DNA of 64,000 nt from Anaeramoeba flamelloides. Its lineage: Eukaryota; Metamonada; Anaeramoebidae. The stretch covers positions 1,245,001-1,309,000 of the forward strand of contig JANTQA010000019.1 of the NCBI GenBank assembly GCA_027625915.1. The letters are read 5' to 3'. Under the pieces are notes generated by a model, which searched no databases, was not told the DNA's origin, and saw nothing but the letters and a program-made list of their open reading frames with translations. Shown in pieces: positions 48,562 to 60,200 of the stretch. Both the position numbers and the translations under genes were made by a program. Numbering within the stretch: the first letter of the stretch is position 1; the number at the start of each line of letters is the position of its first letter.

Positions 48562-51500
48562 TCGTTAGAAAGGAGTAATTAAAGAATAAATTATCAAAAT
48601 AAAAAAATGATAAGAAGAAAAATAATTAAGATATTTTTAATAAAACAATAATAATATCATTTGTCATAACCAAATTAAAAAAAATCACCAGTAGGTTTTC
48701 TCGAGTTTTCTGATTATTTGTGAAGTGTTCTAGGTTTTTTTGAGGTTTTATATTTTATTCGGAAAATCTATAGAGTTTCGTTAGTTTTTTTTTACTTTAG
48801 AAATAAACAGAAAATTTTAATAAATTTTCGGTTTCTTTCTAAAGTAAAAAAAAACCGAGAACACTTCAAAAATAAAACAGAAAATTCGAGAAAACTGCAA
48901 TTAGATTTCTTGAATTTTTATTTTTGAAATGATTAGAAAATCAATAGATTTTCGAAGAAAACTAAAAAAAATATAAAAAAAACTTTCGATATCTTTTCCA
49001 AGATTTAAAAAAATTGGATAAAATCAAAGAATTTTACTCTATTATTTTAAATTCTGTAAAAGCTAGGAATTTGAGGGTACTCTACGGCACATGACGATCA
49101 CTCTATACACTTTGTGGCAATCTATTACACTTGGATATTTTTGACCAGTTTTTTTTTTCTTTGTTTGTGATTTAAAGTGGATTCGGGGTTTATATTATAA
49201 CACATTATTCTCTCAACTTTTTAAATGTTAAAATTCAATTTTACAAAAAATTCAATTTTACTTTTTCTTTAAAACAAAAATATTCCCAAAATAAAGACTT
49301 CTTAAAAAAGTCAAGATTTTCGAAAATTTGGAGAGAATATTCCACCTTGAATTCAATAAATATGACAACTTTGTGTTCTGATTTTGTTTTATTGTCTTGT
49401 AAATAATTATGATTCGTGATGTGAAATATAGCGGCAATGTTTTTCTAACTTGAATTTTTGACTTTTCCTTTACGTAAATTGCCCATATTAGAAATTTGAA
49501 CATTGAAATATACCAAAACTAAGCTTAATTTCAAAAATAGGGGCAGATTGTTCATCAGAAAAAAAATTAGTTTAATTGTTTTTTTTAATTGAATTATAAT
49601 GTATTTTACTACATTTTTTAGAGACAATAGTCAATATAGATTAATAAATAAAAATATAGTGTATTCATTGTATTTTTTAAAAGACAAATGAAAAAAAAAA
49701 ATAATAATAAAAAAGTTTGCCCCTAATTTTGAAATTTAGCTTAAATTGTTTTTTTATATTTGATACATTATATTTTTACTTTTTGGTTTCAAAATTTTTT
49801 GTTTCAACAAATTAATTTTCTTGATTGTTATTCTGAAATAAAAAAAAAAACTTCAAAAATTATGAGGACAAACATTTGAAAAAAAAATGTATGAATTATA
49901 ATAGAATTGAACTTTTTGAAGATACTGTCATTTTCCAATAAAGAACTCAAATTTGTTTTTTTCAAATTCCCAAATTGTTTACTTACATTTAGATTGAAAA
50001 ATTGACAGATCTTTACAAAACCGATTAGGAAATGAAAATTTTTGATCTTGGATTTAAAATCTTCCTTATTTGACTTTAGAGAATAATGTAATATTTTTTT
50101 TTTTAATTTGAGTTTAACAGTGCATACTCTTTTGTTTTATATTTTATCACTTTTATGTGTATATATTTATATTGAATTTGTGTGTTCTAAATCAAGGCTC
50201 AATTGTGCTTAGTTTGTTTTTATAATTAACAATAAAAAAACAAAATTTCAAAATATAGTCATTGTAAAAAAGTGTGACAAAAAAAGAAAATTATTACTTT
50301 CCAAAATTGGTCTAATTCTCAAAATTGGTCAAATTCTCAATTTTTTCAAAATAGTCAATTCCATTGAAAGAGATTGGCTGTACATATTTAAAACCACCTT
50401 TAAGGTATATTAGAGTAGGTCAGGGTATGGTGGGTTATGTTTGGATGGTTTGGATGATATGTTAGAGATTTTTGCCCAGGATTTTGTAAAAAAAAATAAT
50501 TAAGAGGCCAATTATACTTTTGTAACTTGTTTTAAAGGGAAAAAATTCCACACTTAACTTTGGTCATTAAAATTGGGCTTTGAACAAATTTTTAAAAATA
50601 TTTAGTATTGATGATTTCAAAATTTTGGATTTTCTATAATTTAAATAATAAAATATTACTAATCGCAAAATAATCTTTTTGATTTTTCCTCTCATAATCC
50701 TTAAAAACAATTAAAACTTTACATACCGATGAAAATAATCAAGAAAGTGTTCAAAAATATGAAAAAATTCAATTTTACAAATTATGAAATTTAATAAATA
50801 ACCCCAAAAAAAGTACCCAAAAGTATCCAAAAGGATCTTAAATATTTCGAAAACAGTTAGCAAACTTCCGTGAGACCTATTTTTAAGGATACATTCAAAA
50901 ATTTTTTGATCACACTTTTTTAAAATGACTTTTCATTTTTTGAAATTTTGGGTAAAATAATTATGGATCAGGTGATCTTACCTTATTAAAAAAGTTTTGT
51001 GTTAACGATTGTTGAAGGAAGCCAATTGTTTGTTCAAAAAACACTGAGGCTTGCATTGCTAATTTTGAAATTGTTTGTGCTTTCATTTTTGATTTCAAAA
51101 CTTTTTCGACAACAACCTGTTGCCCTTGGGCTAACATCAGTGTTTCCATCATTTTGATGGTGTCCTCACTTAAGTCGACAGTTGGTGTTTGCGAGATATT
51201 TGGTAAAAGTTCTTCTCGTATGTATTTGTAAACAGACGCAGACAACTTATAAAAATTGACAGCTTCTTTGATCCCATCTTCGACCGTGATATTGCAAGAC
51301 GCAGCCGATCGCCCATAAATGGCTGCCAAGTTAAAAAGAAGAGAGGCCCTTTCAAAAAATAAATCGTATAAGCACAACTTCTTTTTTGTAAGGCTGCACT
51401 TCCAGACAAAATTAATTTTTAATCGTTTTTCAGAATTTGGATCCATATTGAATTTGCTTTCTAATTGATCTAAGCATCCATAATATTCTAAAATCGTATT

Positions 51501-51937
51501 GATCTCGCTTATAGAGTCAACTATTCTTGACGACTGTCGGAGTTTATGAAGTTCTGTCAGATCTTCTTCATATTTTTTAAATTCATCTTTGTTTTTTTTT
51601 TATATTTTTTTTTTTTTTTTTTAGTTTTTGTTTTTGGGTTTGTTCAGTTTTGTTTGGTGTTTTGGTTAAAATTTCAGTGTGATGGTTGAGAACAAAAATG
51701 AAAACACATATTTTTTTTTGAATAAGAAAGAATTGTATAAGTTTGTTTTTTGAAAGAAGGAGAAAAAATCAAAATGGAGCAAAAAAAAAAAAAGAAAAGA
51801 AAACCAAAAGAAAAGAATTCCAATTGTTTGTGACTAATTGAGTGAAAAAAGTTACCTTTAAAGTTTGAACGGATATATTTTTTGATAACACCAAAAATAT
51901 CTGCTCTTTCAGAAGTTTTTAAATTAAAAGAAAGCAT
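46218..51937 (-). CDS. ALIX/PDCD6IP-like protein (BRO1 + V domain)
   Basis: Exons 51937-51856, 51586-50982 and 48305-46218 join in phase (donors GTAAC and GTAAGA; acceptors AACAAAG and TAATAG) to 924 residues. Family role: ESCRT accessory at endosomes and in membrane scission; BRO1 binds CHMP4/Snf7. Residues 1 to about 320 form BRO1 (MLSFNLKTSERADIFG start, FERASLLFNLAAIYG, KKLYYHAVANFYYS, closing ILYHEDVP). About 330-715 match the V domain (KWKRAPSN, DDWILARN). From about 722 the usual proline-rich tail is replaced by Gln/Asn repeats, an alternating Asp-Ser run and two near-copies of a GGMNQMQNQNRFMNMNQNQN unit, so the usual docking motifs for partners are not visible. The start at MLSF fits family N-termini. 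Intron 2 (2676 bp) holds repeats. Confidence 0.94.
46320..46835 (-). repeat. coding repeats in ALIX tail
   Basis: Tandem TTTTGG-type hexamers (Asn-Gln on the coding strand), a TCACTA/TCGCTA run (Asp-Ser) at about 46635-46690, and a duplicated unit of about 90 bp around 46390-46440 and 46540-46590. Confidence 0.8.
48521..48690 (-). repeat. retroposon-like 3' tail, copy 3
   Basis: (TTTA)n at 48521-48562 joined to GTTAGAAAGGAGTAATTAAA and about 120 bp similar to copy 2. Lies in ALIX intron 2, in the same orientation as the gene. Confidence 0.55.
48690..49135. repeat. GGCAC foldback repeat, copy G4
   Basis: In ALIX intron 2. Hairpin arms TTTTTTTTTACTTTAGAAAT and TTTCTAAAGTAAAAAAAAAC; outer arms TTTTCTCGAGTTTTCTG and CAGAAAATTCGAGAAAAC; then TTTTCCAAGATTTAAA with AAATTCTGTAAAAGCTAG, and TACTCTACGGCACATGACG at the end. 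Confidence 0.65.
49519..49750. mobile_element. small palindromic element in ALIX intron
   Basis: About 230 bp with ends AAGCTTAATTTCAAAAATAG plus GGGCAGA and the imperfect complement TTTGCCCCTAATTTTGAAAT plus TTAGCTTAA. No open frame; target duplication not clear. Confidence 0.55.
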
Positions 51938-52546
51938 TTTCTTTTTCACAAAAAGTATTTATTTGAAAAAAATGATTTATTTTGTTTTAATTCTTTGCAA
52001 CAAGACAACTCTGTTAGTAAAATTCAATTTGTAAATAACCAAAACAAACTAGTTTTGGGTAATTTAAACTGATTTACATTTCGTTAAAAATTTAAACGAA
52101 ATAATTCTCTCCAATTGAGTCAAAGAATCATTTTTAAAATCTATGAATAGAGAGTACTTCGTTATGAAATTTTGAGAGTAAAATTTCTCTGTTAGCTTAT
52201 CTTTTAAGACTAACCGAGAACACTTTTATTTTTTTTTTTCTTTTTTTTTGAAGAAAATATATTTAAAAAAGTAAAAGAATCAGATAAATTGGAGAACTTC
52301 TAATTTTCAAGATCTTAACCAGAAAATTACAATTTTTAAGAATTTGGTTTTGTTAAAACATTTTGAACTTGTAATGACTATTATTTCGTTTTTCAGACAA
52401 GAAAAATCTTTGATAAATATCTCAAAGATTCTTTATCATAAAAGAAACTAATATTTTATCTTGAAAAGTTGTTTTACAAACTGAAACTACTGTTAGTTGT
52501 AAAACAAAAAGACAAAAATTTTCATTCAGATTTTCAAACAATATAT
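51938..52546. other. intergenic upstream of ALIX gene
   Basis: Between the ALIX start and a foldback element. No gene seen. Confidence 0.5.
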
Positions 52547-53412
52547 CCATTGTGAAAAAAATTTGGTACATTAAAAAAAATTGGGTCAGTCAAAAATTTG
52601 TTTTCGTTTTTTAAATAGTAAATATTAGCAAAATGATTTTTGATCAAAGTAAAATTTTATGAACAAATCTTACATTTAAGAAAAACCAAAGTCACTGTCA
52701 ATAATAATTTTCAAAGGTAAAATTAAATTATTGAATTTTGACCATTTAGAATTACTGTGGAACTCTAAAATACAAAAATTTACTTTTTAATTGTTAACTT
52801 TACTAAAAATGTTATTTTTTTTTATTAGATTACATTCCAAGATCAAGTTATTCATTGTTTGGAAAGACCAAAAATTAATAAGTGTTTTAAATTAAAGTTT
52901 GTCTATAGAGATTTAAAGTATTTAAATGGTTTCTAAAATCTTGATATTTTTTTATTTTGAAGTTTTGATTGTAAAACATTAGTGGAAAACAATCTATTCT
53001 GAAAAAATAGCTTTTTTGGAAGATTTTATAATTCAATTTGGCTTAAAAGGATATTTAAGATTAACTTTGATAAATTCACGTTAATTAGCAATAGTAAATG
53101 TCTTATTGAATTAATAGATTTTAATATATCCTAATAAAAAAAAATAACATTTTTAGTAAAGTTAACAATTAAAAAGTAAATTTTTGTATTTTAGAGTTCC
53201 ACAGTAATTTTAAATGGTCAAAATACAAGGAAATAACATTAACTTTGAAAATTATTATTGATAGTGACTTTGGTTTTTCTTAAATGTAAGATTTGTTCAT
53301 AAAATTTTACTTTGATCAAAAATCATTTTGCTAATATTTACTATTTAAAAAACGAAAACAAATTTTTGACTGACCCAATTTTTTTTAATTTACCAAATTT
53401 TTTTCACAATGG
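52547..53412. mobile_element. 866-bp foldback element with 285-bp arms
   Basis: Arms 52547-52838 and about 53125-53412 are near-perfect complements over about 285 bp: outer ends CCATTGTGAAAAAAATTTGG and CCAAATTTTTTTCACAATGG, inner words AACTTTACTAAAAATG and CATTTTTAGTAAAGTT. The spacer of about 285 bp is unique. No open frame and no clear target duplication. Its right end abuts the PI-PLC X-like fragment. Confidence 0.85.
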
Positions 53413-53634
53413 TTAAACCCTTTTTGGATCCAAACAAATATTGAAGATTTGTCATCTTCTTTTCATCTTTATGAATCTGATCAAATGGATGAATTTCAAA
53501 AACGATTTTATGAAATCACCTTTAATAATAATTCCACAGACAATCAAGTAATACTAGACGATAATATCCATTGGTCAACATTGGGCGAGATTTGGAAATC
53601 TGGAACAAATGTCATTTTTTTTGAGAATAATTAA
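53413..53634 (+). pseudogene. PI-PLC X-domain protein fragment
   Basis: The frame is open for 73 codons from the edge of the foldback element to TAA. It reads NPFWIQTNIEDLSSSFHLYE near the start, then an acidic/Phe-rich stretch and HWSTLGEIWKSGTNVIFFEN at the end. The second half of the catalytic X domain in PLCXD-type proteins has this layout (helix, strand with a Phe/Tyr-His element, then TL-x-EIW-x-G-x-x-VI-hydrophobic). The histidines of the first half are absent, and no partner exons were found on either side, so it is probably a broken gene or one exon of a split gene. Assignment rests on recalled family pattern. Confidence 0.45.
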
Positions 53635-55676
53635 TCCTTTTTTACCCTTCATCACAACAATTTTAAAAATGTGAGTTCTTTCCTTTTTTTTGATGCTTTT
53701 GACAGAATTAAAAATGTTGAAAAAAGAAAAGTTTAAAAAAATGAGGACCCAACGATTAAAAAAGTGCACCCACCCCAACCTCTACCTCACATTAAAAGGT
53801 TTATTTATTTCATTTCATTTAGATCGTAAAGTCATCACTTTGATAAAATTGAAAAATTGAAAATAGCTTTAACTTTTTTGAAATAGAAAACTTCAAAAAA
53901 GTTTTAAAAACGCCCCCACTTTTTATAAAAATGCCGTAAAAATGGATTGATCAAAATGTTCATTTAGTATTCCAAAAGCCAAATACTTGTTCGAAGACAT
54001 TTTAACTTTTTTTTTTTTTTTTTTTTTTTTTTTGAAGAGAAATGAAAATTTTGTTTCCTATATTTTACAAATAATAGTATATATTTTACTCTTCCATATT
54101 CACACATATTTTAATGATTTAAAATTTTCGATTTGTATTTTTGTTTATTTTTTTATTTTTCTAATTATATTAATTTTGTTTAGAAATTAATTTTTGTAAA
54201 CTAAAGTATATTTAAGAATAAACATAATAAGTCAAGCAAAATTTCTTTTTCTTTTTTTTTTTTTTTTTTTTTAAATTTTTTTTTTTTTTTTTATTAATGA
54301 AGAGAGCCGATTTAACAAAATTACTACCCCCTTTGCTGTTAGTTTTTCCAAAAATTAAAAAAATAGAGTAAAATCAAAGATTTTATTCTATTCCTTTAAA
54401 TTCTTGAAATTGAGGTTAACTTTTTTTACTATTTGAAATGTAAAGAAAATTTATATATATATATATATTTTCATTTCAAATAGTAAAAAAAAATAGGCAC
54501 TCAACAGCACATGGCAGCACTTGAGGACACTCCACATTAGTTTTTTTTTTTCATTTTCAGTTTATTTGTAAAATCTCTTGATTTTCCCAAAAACAGCAAA
54601 ACCTCAAAAAACCTAGAATACTTCACAAATAAATAGAAAACTCTCAAAAAAACCATGAAAACTTAACAAATTAAACAGAACCCACTAAGAAAATTACCTT
54701 TAACTTTTAAAGAATTTATAAGTTTAACTTCAAGAAAATCGTGATTATATTTTCCAGAATTTGAAAGAATTGACTAAAATTAAAGAACTTTCTAGATTCG
54801 TTTTAAATTAAGAAAAATAACATTAGTTATTTTATAATTTTAGAAATTAAAAGAAAATTTTTGAAATTTTCTTTTGATAACTAAAATTCAAAAACAAACC
54901 TAGGCACTTTAAGGCTCTCTACTTCACCCTACGACACTTGAAGTATTTTCTGAAACTCTAAATTTATTTATATTTTTTTACCTTAATAAAATGTGTGTAA
55001 GATATAGGCCATAGGATAGTTTTTTTCTTGAAAAAATAAAAAGAAAAAAAATATGATTTTCTGTAAAACATTAGAAAAGTAGAAAGAAAAATAAGAAATA
55101 AAAGAGATTAAAAAAAATAAAAAAAGTTTAAATTTAAAAAATTTTTCTAAACCAACTGTTAAATGAGTTGGTAGTTGTTTCTGTTAGGTTGAAAATTTTT
55201 GAGCTCATCACCATAATTTGTTATAAGAAAAATATTTAAATATTAGGCCAATAAGAGATTTAAATAAGAAAAAACTAGTTTTGTTTTTTATTATCGAAGA
55301 AGTGTAAATTACAAAATAAATGGTCAAATACTTTAATTTCCTCAAAACTAATTTAATTGTAAAATCATAGATTTTATAATTATTCAAGGGAAAGATACAT
55401 GCCCAATTTTTCTTTTTTTCCTTTTTATAGAAAAACAACAGCAAATTTAAAAGCAAAAAGTAAAAATGAAAAAAAAAAAAAAAAAAAAATGATTCAAAAG
55501 AGTTAATATGAAGCAATTAGTATAAAAATAAAATCAAAAATTCAATATTATATTTAATTAATCACACCAAAAATCACAGTCACAATATTTTTGGTTAATT
55601 TAATTCTATTTAATTAGATATTTATAATGAATCTTAATTTGGGGATCAATCTTTAATTATAATAATTTCTTTTTTA
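53635..55676. other. non-coding with repeat G5 and long T runs
   Basis: Holds a 27-T run at 54007-54033, two further long T runs near 54250-54292, and GGCAC repeat G5. No gene seen. Confidence 0.5.
54370..54960. repeat. GGCAC foldback repeat, copy G5
   Basis: Hairpin of TTTTTTTACTATTTGAAATG and ATTTCAAATAGTAAAAAAAA around an (AT)n loop, then GGCACTCAACAGCACATGGC followed by AGCACTTGAGGACACTCC, a second TTTTCCAGAATTTGAAAGAA module, and CCTAGGCACTTTAAGGCTCT at the right. Confidence 0.65.
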
Positions 55677-55860
55677 TTATTCATGATCTGATTTGTTTAA
55701 AACCCATTTTGTTTTTTTTCCTTTGCTTTTTAGATTTTTTTTCAAGTTACTCATACTTTTTAATTCCAGTGTATCAGTATTAGCAAGCACCCACTTGTTA
55801 TTTTCCCCTTTTAACTCTTCGACCCGATTAAAAGAAAAGTCGTCCCAAGGTAAAAATGTG
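55677..55860 (-). CDS. doubtful exon, unrecognised
   Basis: A minus-strand frame ends at TAA (55679-55677) and reads LPWDDFSFNRVEELKGENNK, WVLANTDTLELKSMSN and a Lys-rich end, in a locally G+C-richer stretch. No acceptor is evident at its start. On the plus strand the same stretch (55772-55850) is framed by TTCCAG and GTAAAA, so the strand is uncertain. Confidence 0.22.
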
Positions 55861-56423
55861 AAAAAAATTAAATTAGGTTACGTAAACATGTTTATAATTA
55901 GATCTGATGTTGAGAAAATTTTCTTTTTTTTTTACTTCGATTTAACAATAGAAAAATGAGTATTTTGGATCTTAATTGAATTAATTTATTAAATTTCAAA
56001 AACTTATCTAAATTTTAGAAAAAGTGAAAATAAAGTTATTTAAAAAGTGTTCTATTTATTTTGTTATTTCAACGTTTTAATTTTTTTATTTTAGGATTTT
56101 AAAATAACTCAAATGACCAATGAATGAAGTGTTTTAAAAATAATATAATTTGAAACCCGCTTTTATTTATATATTTATTTATAAGTAAGATAATTTTTAG
56201 TAAATTAACTAGATGTTTACAACCATAAATAATACTACGGAAATAGGATATATAAAAAATTTCATAGTATGTAATTTTTGTGGAAAAATTAATTAATAAT
56301 AACCTTAATTTTTATTGTAATTTGTCAAGAAATAGATTATTTAGAGAGTAGATTTTAAACCAGATTTGAAAAATTTCAAATCACTTAATAATGTCATTGT
56401 AACTTGCTTTGTATTGTTTTATC

Positions 56424-56582
56424 CTATATCCTTATCAAAAAAAAATTTTTCAATTTTTGATATATATATTCATTTTTTCTTATGTCATTTATTTTTTTTT
56501 CTTTTTCAATTATTTTTCTTTCTATTTCTTTTTCTTTTTCTTTTTCTTTTTTTTCAAATTTCTCTTTCTTACTTTCCCCCAT
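56424..56582 (-). CDS. doubtful short Lys/Glu coiled-coil frame
   Basis: Starts at ATG 56582 and encodes about 52 residues (MGESKKEKFEKK, Lys-Glu repeats, then INDIRKNEYIYQKLKNF) to a TAG. Composition resembles the Lys/Glu tails of genes in this window. There is no donor before the stop and no partner exon; it could be a chance frame in A-rich DNA. Confidence 0.22.
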   Translation of the reverse strand: MGESKKEKFEKKEKEKEKEIERKIIEKEKKINDIRKNEYIYQKLKNFFLIRI

Positions 56583-57288
56583 TGTTTTTTGATACCATTT
56601 TCTCTTACGTTATATGAATGATCTGGTGAAAAAAACAAAAGATCTTAGAAAATACACATAAACATTCGAAAATTAAGACAATGTATTTTCTTTACACAAT
56701 AAAAGATAATTATCCGTAAAAAAATCTTCTTGATAAACCTTATTCTCGGCGAATGATTATTAAAAAAATTCATAATGCTCATTTCAAAAAGTGTAACTTA
56801 CTTTTTTCTTAGGTTTTAGTTTTATTTTTTTAATTATTAAAATATCAGGCTTTTATATATTTAGAATGGCTTAAAAGTGAATTATAAATCAGATTTAGTT
56901 ATTTGTTGTTCCATAATACAAACGAATATAGATATACATTAAATTTATTATTTCAGGTATTTCACAATTTTTGAAATGAGGTTTAATTTTCGGAAAATAG
57001 AAAGTTTACTTCTTTTAAAATATAATCAAACAATTTGTTTATTTTTTAATTTTATCTATTATTATTTCCTATTAGATCAAAAATTGGATATTCTAAGATT
57101 TTGAGTTATTTCAAATTAATTCTTTGGTTTTTAATAATTAAAATTCCTTCAAATAAAATTCTTAATTATTTTATTTTCCAAAAAAAAATTAAAAGGTATG
57201 TAGTTACATAAATTATTTATCCAAAAAAAAAAAAAAAAAAAAAAAAAAGAAAAGAAGAAATAAAATAAGAAATAGATTAGATCACAAA

Positions 57289-60200
57289 TTATCTTGGTAA
57301 TCTAAATTTATTTTTTGAAATAAACAATACACAACAACCAGCGCAAAATGATAAAAGATAAATGGGCGAAAAAATATAAAAAGGGATCATTACATAAGTA
57401 AATGATTTAATTAGATTAGTTTGTAACCAGAGATTCAATAACAAAATAGTGATTGCGATGAACATCCAAATGATCAAACTAATAAAAGAAAATAATAGCA
57501 ATAAGGAAATCTCTGGATCCTTTTCATCTGATTTTTTTAAACAGCAAGAAAGTATTGTTATTGACAAGAACGTTACCACTGCAAATGAAATTAAAATGTA
57601 AATTGGAATAAATATTTTAACCCAAGACCAATCTAAACGATGATCGAGTTTGTAGGATAAAAATCCTATAAATACAAAGGGTAAAAGCAGAATAAAAAAG
57701 ATAGCCCATAGGGACACTTTTAATGGTCTATTGATTATGGATAAACAAATTGATATCAGAGCTCCAAAAAAAGAAACAAATAAAATTAGGCCATAAATTA
57801 TCCAAATGGGTAGAAATGTAATTTTCCAAGATATTGAAAGAATATTTTGCAATTTTAAAATTATAAGGGCTAATGGGGAAATACAAATCGTCAGTCCAGT
57901 TATCAAATAAAAAATACGAATTAATGCAATTTTATTATGATAAACTATTAAAGTTAGCAACAGCATAACATAAATTATTCCAAAAAAAATAATTAAAGGA
58001 GAAAAAGTGAAAAATATTGAATTTTGTCCTTGAATTTTGCCATTTATTTTCAGGTTTAATAGAATCCCAAATATAAAAATTGCAACCCAAAAAAAATTAA
58101 AGGCAACAGAGAATAATTTATTAACAGTTTTCCAAAATGAATTGAGTTTGTTTTTTTTATAATTCTGATTAGATAATTCATCCTGTACCTTTTTTAATTT
58201 GCACGCATTCTTTAAAAATGTATATCTTTCAATGGTCTCATATCTTGAGTTAAGTAAAGATTTTATATATTCAACGCGAATTCGTTTGTTCGTATGGGGC
58301 TTACATAAAGATTTTTTTTTAATTAACCCCATTTTTTCTGATAATTCAAATAGCCCAATTGATCTTGATCTCAAAAATTTTATAAAAGAGCCTTCACTTG
58401 TTCTTTTCTCAAAGACGTTTTCATAATTATTATTATGAACAATAATAGAATCATTTAAACTTCCGATAATTGATGAATCGCCTTCAGAATTTGAATATAT
58501 CTTTAAAGACTTCCAAATAAATAAGTGATCATTAAATTGCGCAACCTTTCTCCAAAAATCGTCATCATCAAGCAATTCGTCAAATCCACTGCAGGTCATA
58601 GATAAATATCCCAACTTTTGTATTGGCACATATTCAAAAATTTTATAAAGTGCTAATTTGTATAATAATTTTTATTTTGATTGTTTTTTTATAGGAACAG
58701 AATATAAAGTGTAAGGGTATTAGTAGAACAAAATAAGAAAATAGCCATGTTCTCTGATTTTTTTAAAAATAGTGAATCAGAAAAAAAGAAAAGTAATGAA
58801 AAAGAAAATAAAAGGTATTATTTTTCATTAGTCAGGGGAAATTAAAAACTGAAAATGTGATCAAAAACAAAAAAGTTATTCATCAATTTCTTTTAATCAA
58901 AAATATTTTATTTTATTTGTTAGCAAAATAATTAATTTGTAAAGAATAGAGTTAAATTATGTAAATTTAAAATTGCACCATTAATTAAAAAAATTTTAAG
59001 TAATCCTAACTTAATTCATCGTATCAACAAAAAAAAATAAACAAAGAAGCTTGGAATAAATTCATTGATGAAATAAACTTAGAATTTACTAAAAACAAAA
59101 ATTTTTGGAAAAAAATAAATTTAATAAGGTCTAAAAAGATGAAAATGATTTTAAAGAATAAAAATATGATTGAACCAATATTTTGACCATATTAAAAAAA
59201 ATACAATTGAACCAAGTCAAAATATTTTAGATTTGATAAAAAATTTAAAAGAGTTTAAAAATGATATATTTTTTCCAATTGAAATTATCAAAAACACTAT
59301 TAAAAATTTAAAAAATAAATCTTTAAAAGGATTTCAAAAAATTGAAAATTTGAAATATATGAGTAATGATGAATATAATATTGATTTAAACCTAATTGAG
59401 AAATAAGAATTATAAAAAATATCTGAGTACAATTCAGAAAATATTTAATAACTGGTTGATTAACACGGATAAGAATAATATTGTATATATTAAAAAAAAA
59501 GGTCCATTTTATTTATCCATAAAAAAGGAAACAAAAGAGTAGCTTTAAATTAAAGACCAATTCTTATTAACCAAAGTCTACCAAGATTATTTCTAAAAAT
59601 GTTATATAAACTAATCGAGCCTTGTTGGGAATTTATTCATAAATCTCAATTTGGTTTTAGAAAAAAATATGATACTCGTATTGCAGTATTAAACTTCTTA
59701 AATACGTTTAATAAAATCAAATCATATAATGAAAGCGAAAATGATAAAACTTATATTATAACGATTGATATAGCAAAATGTTTTGATTAAATTAATTATA
59801 AAATAATTAGGAGAATAATAAAAAAAAAATTATTTTAAATAAAATTATTAAATCTTTTTTATTAAAATATTATGATGGGGAAGGACTTGGTATATTTCCA
59901 GGAGACACATTATCGTCTATTTTATTTGCTCTAATTTCACATTTTTCTTTGTTTAAAAATCATATCATTAACAAATCATTGTTAAATGTTCGTAGATAAT
60001 TTAATTTTAATTATTAAAGGGAATAAGAATCCAATTAAAACAGAAATTAAATTCAATATATGAAATTATTATTCAATTTGGATTAAAACCTAATAAAGAG
60101 AAAACAGTTGTATCAAAAGATTCAAAAAAATTAAATATTTGGGTATTTATTTAGATAAAATTTCACATATAGTTTATAATTTAAAACAATCGAAACTAAA

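Noticed and set aside
58747-58815. Plus-strand MFSDFFKNSESEKKK followed by a GTATTA donor
   Set aside because: Looks like a first exon, but lies inside the F-box gene intron next to a LINE, with no acceptor exon downstream.
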